Positions 50,148 through 58,664 of a stretch of 64,000 nucleotides of DNA are shown piece by piece (position 1 is the first letter of the stretch; each line of letters begins with the position of its first letter). The notes under the pieces were generated by a model. The model was given only the letters and a program-made list of their open reading frames with translations. It was not told where the DNA came from and did no database searches. Position numbers and translations under genes: made by a program. Source of the stretch: CAYTLW01 sp964438735 (GTDB taxonomy: Bacteria; Myxococcota_A; UBA9042); the NCBI GenBank assembly GCA_964438735.1, contig CAYTLW010000008.1, positions 52,349 through 116,348 of the forward strand, given 5' to 3'.

Positions 50148-51137
50148 TTGAGCAGCCGTCTACCCGTCATCCAGGTCCCCCAGCCGGCACAAGCTCCGGT
50201 CGCTGCGTCCGACGAGGCGTCAGCGCAGGCCGCGACATCCACACAACAAGAGGCACCCGGCGCCATCCTGGGCCGCCTGCTCGCCGGCGACGTAGCGCCC
50301 GCGGTCCCTTCCCGGGCCGTCATCCCCAAGAGCGCGCGCACCCTCGAGCGGCGCATCGCCTACATGGTCACCAAGGCCATCCATGACTACGGCATGATCG
50401 CCGACGGCGACAAGCTGATGGTCTGCATGTCCGGCGGCAAGGACAGCTACGCGCTGCTGCACTTCCTGCAGCGGGCCCAGCGCAAGGCGCCCATCGATTT
50501 CGAGATCCTGGCCGTGCACCTGGACCAGGGCCAGCCCGGATTCCCCACCGAGACCCTGCAGACGTACCTCGAAGGCTGCGGTTCGCCGTGGCATATCGTG
50601 CGCGAGCACACCTACGACATCGTCATGGAGAAGCTGGAGCCAGGTAAGACCACCTGCTCGCTCTGCTCCCGACTGCGCCGGGGCATCCTGTACGACGCCG
50701 CCCGCAAGTTGGGCTGCAACAAGGTCGCCCTGGGCCATCACCGGGATGATGTGCTGGCCACCTTCCTGCTCAACGTCTTTTTCTGCGGCCAGCTCAAAGC
50801 CATGCCGCCAGTGCTGCGCGCCGAAGACGGCTACAACACCGTCATCCGCCCCCTGGCCTATGTGCCCGAGGAGATGATCAAGGCCTTCGTGCGCACCCAG
50901 GACTACCCCATCCTGCCCTGCCGCCTGTGCGACAAGCAGCCCGACCTCAAGCGGTCCCAGATGGAGACCCTGCTGCGTGAGATCGACGCGCTCTATCCCG
51001 GCGCGTTGCCGAGCGCCCTGCATGCCATGAAGAATGTGCATCCCCGCTTTCTCATGGACAACAAGGCCTGGAACTTCGACACTGTACCGCGAGATGGCGA
51101 CGAGAAAGCCGATCGCGAAGCCGACGCCTTCTCCTAA
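50148..51137 (+). CDS. ttcA: tRNA 2-thiocytidine biosynthesis protein TtcA
   Basis: A 329-residue ATP-dependent PP-loop enzyme that puts sulfur on C32 of tRNA using a [4Fe-4S] cluster. The PP-loop SGGKDS is at residues 95-100; cluster cysteines are in TTCSLCSRLRRG and PCRLC. TTG 50148 is chosen since GGAGG sits 5 nt before it; a TTG at 50136 and a GTG at 50142 are alternatives. It has an extra Pro/Ala/Gln-rich N-terminal extension of about 60 residues. It is followed after 42 nt by the PilB-like gene. Confidence 0.93.
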   Translation: MSSRLPVIQVPQPAQAPVAASDEASAQAATSTQQEAPGAILGRLLAGDVAPAVPSRAVIPKSARTLERRIAYMVTKAIHDYGMIADGDKLMVCMSGGKDSYALLHFLQRAQRKAPIDFEILAVHLDQGQPGFPTETLQTYLEGCGSPWHIVREHTYDIVMEKLEPGKTTCSLCSRLRRGILYDAARKLGCNKVALGHHRDDVLATFLLNVFFCGQLKAMPPVLRAEDGYNTVIRPLAYVPEEMIKAFVRTQDYPILPCRLCDKQPDLKRSQMETLLREIDALYPGALPSALHAMKNVHPRFLMDNKAWNFDTVPRDGDEKADREADAFS

Positions 51138-51179
51138 GCGTCCGGCGCGCGCTCCCGCCCGGCTGAGACCCCCGCGCAC

Positions 51180-53000
51180 ATGGAAAAACCCAAGAAAAAA
51201 CGCCGCCAAAGCAGCGGTCCCCTGAGCATCGACAGGCTCCTCGACCTGTTGATCGCCGCCGGTCTGGTCGACGAGGCCCGCGCGGCGGACATCCGCATGC
51301 GGGCCCCCATGCAGCGACGTCGCCTGCTGCGGGAGCGGCAACGCGCCGGCGATGACGACACGATCATCAGCCATGTGGAGACCATCAGCTCCATGCGCGT
51401 CCCGGCGCCGGGCAAGGGCGTGGTGACCGCCGCAAACATCCAGCGCGTGGTCGCCGACGATGCCGGCTTGCGCTACGTGGACGTGGACCCGCTGAAGGTC
51501 GATGCCCAGCTGGTCACCGACACCATCAGCTACGCCTACGCCCGCAGAAATGGCGTCCTGCCCATGGGCTACGAGGCGGGACGACTGGTCCTGGCGGTGG
51601 ACGATCCCTACCTGGAGGACATCCGGGCCACCATGGCCGCCCACGTGGACGCGCCGGTCGAGCTCGCCGTGGCCGTTCGCGCCGACATCGTGCGCGTGCT
51701 CGACGAGGTGTTCCGCTTCCGCGCTTCGGTGCGCGGCGCGGTGCAGGACCTGGGCGACCCCGGCACGGACTTCGGCAATCTCGAACAGCTGGTGCGCATC
51801 ACCAGCGCCGGGCAGAACCTCGAAGGCGACGATCGCCACGTGGTCCACGCCGTGGACTTCCTGCTGCGCTATGCCCTGGACCAGTCCGCCTCCGACCTGC
51901 ACATCGAGCCGAAGCGAAAACTGTCGCGCGTCCGCCTGCGCATCGACGGCGTGCTGCACAGCGTGCAGGAGGTGCCCAACGTCGTGCACAAGGCGATCAC
52001 CTCGCGCATCAAGACGCTGGCCCGCCTGGACATCGCCGAGAAGCGTCGGCCCCAGGATGGGCGCATCAAGATCGCCCACCACGATGAAGAGGTGGAGCTG
52101 CGCATCTCGACCATGCCGACCGCCTTTGGCGAGAAGGTGGTCATCCGCTTCTTCGACCCGGCGGTGCTCCTCCAAGAGATCGATAACATCGGCTTCTTCG
52201 GCAACGAGATCGCGACATTCCGTGGCTTCATCCAGCGCCCGAACGGCCTGATCCTGGTCACCGGTCCCACGGGCAGCGGCAAGACCACGACCCTGTACTC
52301 CGCCCTGCGCGCCATCGCCTCGCCGACGATCAACGTGGCCACCATCGAAGATCCCATCGAGATGGTGGTCGAAGACTTCAACCAGACGGCGGTGAATCGT
52401 CGCCTGGGGCTGACCTTCGACGTCCTGCTGCGCACCCTGTTGCGCCAGGATCCCGACGTGATCATGGTCGGCGAGATCCGCGATCCGGAGACCGCGCGCA
52501 ACGCCGTGCAGGCGGCGCTGACCGGCCACCTGGTGCTGGCTACGGTGCATACCAACGACGCGCCGAGCTCGATCTCGCGCATGCTCGACCTGGAAGCCGA
52601 ACCCTTCCTGCTGGCTTCGACGCTGGTGGGGGTGGTCGCTCAGCGGCTGCTGCGCAAGGTCTGCCTGCGTTGCCGCGAGGAAGCCGCCCTGACCCCCGAT
52701 CAGGCCAGCGCGCTGGGCCTGGAATTGCGCCAGGGCGAGCGCTTCGCTGTCTACAAGGGCAAGGGCTGCCCGGCCTGTCGCAACACCGGACTGAAGGGCC
52801 GTATCGGCGTCTTCGAGGTGATGCCCATCGACGACAAGATCCGCCGCCTGGTCCTCGATGGCGCCGACGCGGCCGAATTGGGCCGGCAGTCAGCGCGCGA
52901 TGGCATGCTCACCCTGCGCCAGGCGGCCATCAAGAAGATGGCGCTGGGCCTGACCTCTTTCGAAGAGGTGCTGCGCGTCACCGCGGAGATTCGCAGATGA
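51180..53000 (+). CDS. PilB/GspE-type secretion ATPase
   Basis: A 606-residue hexameric ATPase of the type IV pilus/type II secretion family. N-terminal GspE-like N domain (MshEN, about 15-180, with VPAPGKGV and VLPMGYEAGRLVLAVDDP), ATPase domain with Walker A GPTGSGKTTT (362-371), Asp box (ATIEDPIE), Walker B VIMVGEIRDPETA, His box (LATVHTNDA), and the tetracysteine zinc motif (CLRC at 495-498 and CPAC near 530-533). The N-terminal basic tail is short. It could drive the pilin at 44070. No pilC, pilT or gsp genes are adjacent, so pilus versus secretion is open. Its stop overlaps hslO (ATGA). Confidence 0.93.
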   Translation: MEKPKKKRRQSSGPLSIDRLLDLLIAAGLVDEARAADIRMRAPMQRRRLLRERQRAGDDDTIISHVETISSMRVPAPGKGVVTAANIQRVVADDAGLRYVDVDPLKVDAQLVTDTISYAYARRNGVLPMGYEAGRLVLAVDDPYLEDIRATMAAHVDAPVELAVAVRADIVRVLDEVFRFRASVRGAVQDLGDPGTDFGNLEQLVRITSAGQNLEGDDRHVVHAVDFLLRYALDQSASDLHIEPKRKLSRVRLRIDGVLHSVQEVPNVVHKAITSRIKTLARLDIAEKRRPQDGRIKIAHHDEEVELRISTMPTAFGEKVVIRFFDPAVLLQEIDNIGFFGNEIATFRGFIQRPNGLILVTGPTGSGKTTTLYSALRAIASPTINVATIEDPIEMVVEDFNQTAVNRRLGLTFDVLLRTLLRQDPDVIMVGEIRDPETARNAVQAALTGHLVLATVHTNDAPSSISRMLDLEAEPFLLASTLVGVVAQRLLRKVCLRCREEAALTPDQASALGLELRQGERFAVYKGKGCPACRNTGLKGRIGVFEVMPIDDKIRRLVLDGADAAELGRQSARDGMLTLRQAAIKKMALGLTSFEEVLRVTAEIRR

Positions 53001-53971
53001 GCGGTGACGGGAGCGGGCGCGACAGGGACGAATCCCTCTCCGCAGCCGAACAATATCGACGCGCCGCCGAGGCCCGCCGCACGGGTCCGACCCTGTGGCT
53101 GGATCCGGCGCCGAGCTACGAAGAAGACACCCTCTGGCGGGGCCTGACCCGAGATGGCGAATTGCGCGTGCTGGTATGCCGCGCGACCCGGACGGCGCGC
53201 GAGATCGTCTCCCGACTGGGCTGCTCGAACGAGGTCGGCCAGCTGGTCGGCGAGGCCCTGACGGCCTTGCAGCTGCTGCGCTCGACGGTCAATCCCGACG
53301 CCCAGATGCAGCTGCTGCTGCAACATGACGGGCCGCTGGGGCAGCTGGTGGTCGACGCCTGGCCCGATGGCGGCATGCGGGCTCACGTGGCGAACCCGAA
53401 GGCGAGCGCCGACGGTGGCGGCCTGGTCGGCGAGGGCATCGCCACCATCGTGCGCTACAGTCGCGCGCGCGGCTCCTATCGCTCCGATCTGCAGCTGGCG
53501 GGCGACGGCATCGAGGGGCTGGCCATGCGCTATCTCCTGGAGAGCGAGCAGATCCTCGGCCTGCTGCAGGTCAGCGCAGAGATCGACGATGGCGGCGAAT
53601 TGGACCTGTTCGGCTACCTGGTGCAGGTGACGCCGGAGGGTACGCGAGCCGATCTGCAGCGATTGGTGGACAACCTGGGCGACATGCCGCCCATCCCGCA
53701 GGCGCAGTCGGCCGATGATCCCGATGGCCGGGCGTGGGCCAGCGCCTTGCTGGCGGATTTCCGCTGGGATCAATGCGCCCGACAGGAGCTGCGCTTCGAC
53801 TGTCGTTGTTCACGGGAGCGCGTGCTCGGCACGCTGGCTACCTTGCCGCGCGCGGACCTGACCGAACTGGCCGCCTCGGGCGAGGCCATCGAGACGGTCT
53901 GCGAGTACTGCCAGGAGCGCTACCGCATCGACCCGCGCCAGATCGGTCAGCTGCTCGAAGAGCCGAACTGA
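52997..53971 (+). CDS. hslO: Redox-regulated chaperone Hsp33
   Basis: A 324-residue Hsp33. ATG 52997 overlaps the PilB-like stop by 4 nt. The N-terminal domain is preceded by an extra polar tail of about 25 residues. The core shows LLSTVNPDAQMQLLLQHDGPLGQLVVDAWPDGGMRAHVANP and the C-terminal zinc switch has CRC and CEYC (C-x-C ... C-x2-C), the four thiols that release zinc on oxidation and turn on the holdase. The N-terminal and redox-switch spacing matches the family. It is convergent with grxD. Confidence 0.93.
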   Translation: MSGDGSGRDRDESLSAAEQYRRAAEARRTGPTLWLDPAPSYEEDTLWRGLTRDGELRVLVCRATRTAREIVSRLGCSNEVGQLVGEALTALQLLRSTVNPDAQMQLLLQHDGPLGQLVVDAWPDGGMRAHVANPKASADGGGLVGEGIATIVRYSRARGSYRSDLQLAGDGIEGLAMRYLLESEQILGLLQVSAEIDDGGELDLFGYLVQVTPEGTRADLQRLVDNLGDMPPIPQAQSADDPDGRAWASALLADFRWDQCARQELRFDCRCSRERVLGTLATLPRADLTELAASGEAIETVCEYCQERYRIDPRQIGQLLEEPN

Positions 53972-53984
53972 ACGCCTCTTCGAA

Positions 53985-54311
53985 TCAGGACGCGTCTCCG
54001 GCAGCGGTGCGCAACATGGGCGCCAGCTCTTCGCGGCCGTGCAATTCCATGGTGATGTCGCAGCCGCCGACCAGCTTTCCGTCCACGTACAGCTGCGGAA
54101 TCGTCGGCCACTGGCCATAGACCTTGATGCCCTCGCGGACCGCGGGATCGGCCAGCACATTGACCGCCTGGAACGGCACCTCGACGCTCTTGAGGACGTC
54201 CACCACCCGGGCGGAGAAGCCACACATGGGGAACGCGGGCGTGCCCTTCATGAACAGCACGATGGGGCTGCCCTTCACCAATTCGTCGATCTGCTGATTG
54301 ACGTCGCTCAT
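53985..54311 (-). CDS. grxD: Monothiol glutaredoxin (Grx4/GrxD)
   Basis: A 108-residue CGFS-type glutaredoxin that carries [2Fe-2S] clusters with glutathione. The motif reads PMCGFS (Cys30) as in E. coli GrxD; WPTIPQLYVDGKLVGGCDI is the conserved glutathione-site block. ATG 54311. It lies 18 nt downstream of bolA, in the classic BolA-Grx4 pair for iron-sulfur trafficking. The presence of a GCS-type ligase at 3123 fits a glutathione-using cell. Confidence 0.95.
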   Translation of the reverse strand: MSDVNQQIDELVKGSPIVLFMKGTPAFPMCGFSARVVDVLKSVEVPFQAVNVLADPAVREGIKVYGQWPTIPQLYVDGKLVGGCDITMELHGREELAPMLRTAAGDAS

Positions 54312-54329
54312 GCGCGCCTCCTTGCTTCT

Positions 54330-54557
54330 CTATGGGGTCCGTGTTCGCAAGCCGAGGGCGTGGATCTCGTGACCCACACGCTCGCCGAGCTCCTGGTAGA
54401 CCAGCCGATGCTGTTCGAGCATCGACAGGCCATCGAATCGATTGGAGACGATCTCGACGCTGAAATGATCGCCGCCGCCAGTGGTGTCGACGACCGTGAT
54501 CTCGGCGTTGGGGAACTTCTCTTGCAGGGTGGTCTCGATGAAGCGCTGCTGGGACAT
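54330..54557 (-). CDS. bolA: BolA family protein
   Basis: A 75-residue BolA. ATG 54557 is chosen inside a longer frame since the family has about 75-105 residues and a GGAG stretch lies upstream. The conserved block GDHFSVEIVSNRFDGLSMLEQHRLVYQELGE carries the cluster-binding His at the C-terminal helix region (HEIHALGLRT). BolA and monothiol glutaredoxins form a [2Fe-2S] heterodimer. The gene leads the bolA-grxD pair. It is divergent from the secreted protein at 54762. Confidence 0.92.
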   Translation of the reverse strand: MSQQRFIETTLQEKFPNAEITVVDTTGGGDHFSVEIVSNRFDGLSMLEQHRLVYQELGERVGHEIHALGLRTRTP

Positions 54558-54651
54558 CTGCTCGGCTCCGGTCTGCAGGCGTGGGGTATGCATATGCGCC
54601 CGCGCCTTCGGCACTTTTCGACGAATGGGGCGGTCCGCCGCAATCCACTGC

Positions 54652-54679
54652 ACGATAGTCCGCCGGAATCGGGCCGCAA
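54652..54679 (-). promoter_or_regulatory. Candidate sigma-70 promoter for bolA
   Basis: Minus strand TTGCGG (54679-54674) and TATCGT (54657-54652) with a 16-nt spacer, 95 nt before the bolA ATG. Both boxes are partial, so weight is low. Confidence 0.3.
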
Positions 54680-54761
54680 GTGACGTCGGCGGTCGCTGCC
54701 CGGCTGGTCGTCCGGGCTGGCCGTTGTTATAGTCGCGCCGCCTGCTGCGATGGAGGTGTGC

Positions 54762-55226
54762 ATGGCGACCAGTCGACGCGTCGGAATCCTGTTGGGCGGC
54801 CTCGCCCTGTTCGTGCTGCTGACCGGCTTTCGCCCCTTCACAGCCGTGCAGTCGGTGTGCCCGAAATGCCCGGTGAAGGGCGATCGCATCACGCTCAAGA
54901 ACGGCAAGGTGCTCGTCGCTCGGGTGATCGGCAAGAACCAGGACGGCTACGTACTCGAACGCTACGGGGAGTTGCGTTTCGTGCAGTTCCGCGAGGCCCA
55001 ACGGCTGGATTTTGCCAGCGGCGCCGAGCCCAAGGGCATCAAGTCCTACGACCAGATCCTGCTCAAGAACAAAGATCAGACCCTGCTGCACGGCACCCTC
55101 TTCCAGATCGAGGCCGGCAAACCGCTGGCGCTGCGTAGCGTGCGTGGCCAGGTCTACATGGTCTCGCCTGCGCAGGTGCTGGTGTATTACCACCGCGGCA
55201 AGCGTCGGGCCCCGCCCAAGCCCTGA
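54762..55226 (+). CDS. Small secreted protein with SH3/LSM-like beta barrel (putative)
   Basis: A 154-residue protein. ATG 54762 follows TGGAGGTGTGC. A signal peptide or TM segment (VGILLGGLALFVLLTGF) is followed by a CxxC (CPKC, about residues 33-36). The core ITLKNGKVLVARVIGKNQDGYVLERYGELRFVQFREAQRL has the strand pattern of a small RNA-like or SH3-type barrel seen in bacterial surface proteins. A second half (LLKNKDQTLLHGTLFQIEAGK, VRGQVYMVSPAQVLVYY) looks similar. Function unknown. -10-like TATAGT at 54728 lacks a good -35. Confidence 0.68.
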   Translation: MATSRRVGILLGGLALFVLLTGFRPFTAVQSVCPKCPVKGDRITLKNGKVLVARVIGKNQDGYVLERYGELRFVQFREAQRLDFASGAEPKGIKSYDQILLKNKDQTLLHGTLFQIEAGKPLALRSVRGQVYMVSPAQVLVYYHRGKRRAPPKP

Positions 55227-55265
55227 TCGACTCCGCGTCCCCTTCAAACTTCTCGGAGGAGCCCG

Positions 55266-57200
55266 GTGCGGCCTCTGCTCCTTCACCTCGTCCTGGACCG
55301 CCCGTGGGCGCCACGCGCTCCGGATGACCTCGTCGGCGACGCGGTCGAGCGCCTCGATCGACCGTTGATCGAAGCGTTGGAGCGGCGGGCTGAAGCCCGT
55401 TGCGCGATCCACCTGCCGGGGCACCTGCTGGAGTGGCTCGACAGCAGCGACCGGGGCCTCATCGACCGACTCGCCGGGTTGGTCAGCGACGAGCGCCTGG
55501 AGTTCATTGGCGGCGGCTTCTACGCCCCCTTGTTGTCCATCGTGCCCTGGCGCGATGCCATCGGTCAGCAGGACATGATGTCCGGCTACCTGGAGCGCCG
55601 CACGGGCCGACGACCACGCGGCGCCTGGCTGGAATGTGGGGTCTGGGAACCGCGCCTGGCCGAGGTGCTGGCCGACGGCGGGGCGCGCTATGCCTTGTTG
55701 GACGACGAGCACCTGCTCTCAGCCGGCGTCGCTTCCCCCCTGGCTGGCGTTTACGTCACCGAACACGTGGGCCGACCGCTGGCCATCCTGCCGATCGATA
55801 CGTCCCTGTCCAAGGCTGCGCATGGGCCGCCCGCACAGCTGATCGCTGACCTGCGGCGCGCCAGGCAAGCCGGCCAGCTGGCTGTAACCCTGGTCGTGAA
55901 CGTGGCCGCCCTGGCCACCGGGGATGGCGTCGAGGCCCGGGCGGGCGCCCTGCTGGACGCGTTGACCGAAGCCGAAGACGTGGACCTGCGCCTGCCGGCC
56001 ACGACCATGGCCGCCTCCGGCAGCCGACCGCGTATCTACCTGCCCTCACTGGCCACGCAGACGCCCGATCACCGGCTCTGGCAGCGCTGGCTGGTAGCAG
56101 ACGGGCTGGCCGACCGGATGCACAAGCGCATGATCGAGGTCTCGCGCAGGTTCGCCGCCGTGGAGCGGGTGTTGCGCAACCAGGGTTGGCGCGCCATGAG
56201 CAAGCTGGCGCGGCCCCGGCGGGCGCTCTATCGCGGCCAATACGGTCAGGCGTGGGTCGGCGGCGACGGCGGCGGGCTGCAGCATCCCGAGGTGCGCGAT
56301 GAGATCTACCGCAACCTGATCGACGCCGAGGTGGCCGCCGATGCCCTGGTGCGCGGCGATGTGGACTACCTCGAGGTCAATCTCAAGGATCTCTATGCGG
56401 ACCTGGAGACCGAAATCCTGCTCCGCAATCGGCAGCTGCGAGCCGTGATTCGACCTGCCCGGGGCTGCCGGCTGGCCGAGTTGGAGCACCTGCCCTCTCG
56501 CACCGCCCTGCTCCATGTGGTCGACGGGCCCGCGAGCCAGGGATCGCCAGCCGAGATGCCCGGTGCAGATCGCGGATGCCTCATGGACCGCTTCCTGGCG
56601 CCCGAGACCTCGATCGAGGGGGGCATCGATACACCCGCCGAACCCGGCCAGCTCGTCGACGCCCGCTACAGGTTGGTCTCGCTGGACTGCGAAGGACGCG
56701 GCGCCCAGGAGCGGGCGCGGATCAGCCTCGTTGGCGAGGGGGCCATCCGCTCGGGCGACCAGCTGCTGGATGCCACCCTGATCAAGGAGATCGCCGTCAG
56801 CGCCCGACAAGATGCCATTGAGGTGGAGATGCGCCTGCACCTGTCTGCCCCGCTGACCGATGCGCTGGACTGGTGTGTGGAGTTCAACCTGCATCCCGCC
56901 GCCGATGGCGGAGGCGCCGAGTTCCTGGTGCGAGGGCAGCCGGAGGCCGACCGCTCGCCCCGTGCCAGGTCGACCAGCGCCTCGTGTGAGGGATTCAGCA
57001 TCATCGCCGCCGAGCGCGGCCTGCGTTTCGCTGTTCGCAGCGACGAATCGGTGCGTTTGCAGCGCGCGCCCCTGATTGAAGGCAGCCAAGGCGGCGAACC
57101 CCGCTGGCAGGGCACGGTCATCGGGTTGCGCCGGACCCTGCTCGTCGGTGCGCAAGAAGTGGCCTGGACCCTGAGGCTGGGCTTTTCCGGTGGTGATTGA
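55266..57200 (+). CDS. GH57-family protein lacking catalytic residues
   Basis: A 644-residue protein of glycoside hydrolase family 57 (4-alpha-glucanotransferase/alpha-amylase type), with the DUF1925/DUF1926-like C-terminal half. GTG 55266 follows GGAGGA. LEFIGGGFYAPLL (79-91) and ALLDDEHL match the fold, but the nucleophile motif WLTERVWEP reads WLECGVWEP (121-129), with Cys124 at the Glu position, and the acid motif HDDGEKFG is missing (about residues 205-222: VTLVVNVAALATGDGVEA). So classical GH57 catalysis is unlikely; a binding or regulatory protein is inferred. It comes before the DUF58 and transglutaminase genes, 111 nt apart. Confidence 0.8.
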   Translation: MRPLLLHLVLDRPWAPRAPDDLVGDAVERLDRPLIEALERRAEARCAIHLPGHLLEWLDSSDRGLIDRLAGLVSDERLEFIGGGFYAPLLSIVPWRDAIGQQDMMSGYLERRTGRRPRGAWLECGVWEPRLAEVLADGGARYALLDDEHLLSAGVASPLAGVYVTEHVGRPLAILPIDTSLSKAAHGPPAQLIADLRRARQAGQLAVTLVVNVAALATGDGVEARAGALLDALTEAEDVDLRLPATTMAASGSRPRIYLPSLATQTPDHRLWQRWLVADGLADRMHKRMIEVSRRFAAVERVLRNQGWRAMSKLARPRRALYRGQYGQAWVGGDGGGLQHPEVRDEIYRNLIDAEVAADALVRGDVDYLEVNLKDLYADLETEILLRNRQLRAVIRPARGCRLAELEHLPSRTALLHVVDGPASQGSPAEMPGADRGCLMDRFLAPETSIEGGIDTPAEPGQLVDARYRLVSLDCEGRGAQERARISLVGEGAIRSGDQLLDATLIKEIAVSARQDAIEVEMRLHLSAPLTDALDWCVEFNLHPAADGGGAEFLVRGQPEADRSPRARSTSASCEGFSIIAAERGLRFAVRSDESVRLQRAPLIEGSQGGEPRWQGTVIGLRRTLLVGAQEVAWTLRLGFSGGD

Positions 57201-57311
57201 CGCGTCCACGATCGCCACGTAACCGCGGAATGCAAAGCCTCTGTCGTGGTTTGCATCTTGTCGGGGGAGCGCCTCCTCGGCATCCTGAACCCCCGGCGCA
57301 CCCCTCGGCTC

Positions 57312-58643
57312 ATGCCCATGAACCAGGCCAGTAGAACTTTGACCGATCGCCAGCTCATCGCCCGCCGGCGGCAGGCCATGGCCAAGGCATTGCGTCGTCG
57401 GCTCGGCTTCTGGCGCGGCATCGGGCGCTCCAATCGGCTCTTCCCGCGCAAGCTCGAGGTCACGCGCGAGGGCAAGTGGATCATCGCCATCGCCTTGCTG
57501 CTCGGCATCGGCGCGGTAAACACCGGCAACAACCTGCTCTATCTGGTCCTCAGCTTGCTGATCAGCATCATCACCATCTCGGGCATCCTGTCCGAGATCA
57601 CCCTGCGTGACGTGGTCCTGGAGCGGGTCTATCCGAGCACGCTCGAGGCCGGGCAGGCGGCCCTGCTGCGCGTGGTGGTCCTCAACGACAAGGCGCGCGC
57701 CGCTTTCAGCCTGGAAGTCTCCGAAGTGGTCGACGGCGAACATGTGCGCCTGCGACCCGGCCACGTTCTGCACCTGGCCGGTTTTGAGCGGGGCCAGTGC
57801 TTCCAGATCGCCAAGCCGCAGCGACGCGGCCTGCTGGCCACTTCCGGTCTGGCCATCTCCACCACCTATCCGTTCGGTTTTGCGCGCAAGTCGCGCATCT
57901 TCGAGCGGCCGACGCGATTCGTGGTCCTGCCCGAGATCGCCGAGGTGGACTTCGGCCCGCGCGGCAGCGGCGGTCGGGGGGAGCGCGAGCGCAGCCGCAG
58001 GGTCGGCCATGGCAGTGAGTTCCGCGGCCTGCGCGACGCCCGCTACGGCGACGCCCTGCGCGACATCCACTGGAAGGTCTCGGCGAGGCGCGATCGCCTC
58101 ATCGCCCGCGAGTGGGAGGACGAGAGCACACGCGTGGTGATGGTCCACTTCGCGCATGTCGATCCTGGAGACAGCGGCGATCCGGCGGCCCTGGACGGCG
58201 CCTGCGCCACGGTCGCCGGCGTCTGCGCCAACCTGCTCGACGAGGGCGTGGCCGTCGGCCTGCGCACCCTCTTCGGCGCGGTGAGCCCGCTGATGGATGC
58301 AGATGGCGGCGGCGGTCAACTGGCCCGCATTCGCCAGCACCTGGCCACCCTGCTGCCCGCCGATCGCCTGCCCCCGGCCGACTGGCCGCTCGATGACAAG
58401 GACTGGGTTGATTGCCACCGCAAGACCGAGGATCGCATCGCGCGCCTGGCCGCCGGCGCGCCCCTGACACCGCCGCCGATGCCCGGCGCCGGCAACTGGG
58501 AAGCCTGGCTGGTGCGCTACGAATCCCGCCTGGACGTCACCCTGGACATGCCGCCGCCGTCCATGGACCTGCGCCTGGACGACACGGGCGCTTTGGCCGC
58601 CATCGAGCGGCCGCTGGACCCGAGCCTGGAGGGGGCGGCCTGA
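57312..58643 (+). CDS. DUF58 domain-containing membrane protein
   Basis: A 443-residue protein. ATG 57312 (or 57318) is used because the GTG upstream has no ribosome binding site. The N-terminus is basic and is followed by two TM segments (WIIAIALLLGIGAV, LLYLVLSLLISIITISGIL). The DUF58 signature GSEFRGLRDARYGDALRDIHWKVSARRDRLIAREWEDE is complete, matching the (R/x)DYxxGDxxRxIxW-type block. Such proteins come with MoxR AAA+ ATPases and transglutaminase partners, and have been linked to cell envelope biogenesis. Here the moxR gene is not found; the transglutaminase partner follows after 21 nt. Confidence 0.88.
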   Translation: MPMNQASRTLTDRQLIARRRQAMAKALRRRLGFWRGIGRSNRLFPRKLEVTREGKWIIAIALLLGIGAVNTGNNLLYLVLSLLISIITISGILSEITLRDVVLERVYPSTLEAGQAALLRVVVLNDKARAAFSLEVSEVVDGEHVRLRPGHVLHLAGFERGQCFQIAKPQRRGLLATSGLAISTTYPFGFARKSRIFERPTRFVVLPEIAEVDFGPRGSGGRGERERSRRVGHGSEFRGLRDARYGDALRDIHWKVSARRDRLIAREWEDESTRVVMVHFAHVDPGDSGDPAALDGACATVAGVCANLLDEGVAVGLRTLFGAVSPLMDADGGGGQLARIRQHLATLLPADRLPPADWPLDDKDWVDCHRKTEDRIARLAAGAPLTPPPMPGAGNWEAWLVRYESRLDVTLDMPPPSMDLRLDDTGALAAIERPLDPSLEGAA

Positions 58644-58664
58644 GCCCGCCCTGTGGAGCCGTCA

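Noticed and set aside
50220..52550. A 776-codon open frame antisense to ttcA and the PilB-like gene
   Set aside because: High GC leaves long antisense frames open. The opposite strand has clear family motifs, and this frame has none.
56046..58418. A 790-codon antisense open frame
   Set aside because: Antisense to the GH57-like and DUF58 genes; composition is that of a shadow frame (Gln/Ala/Asp-rich, no domain).
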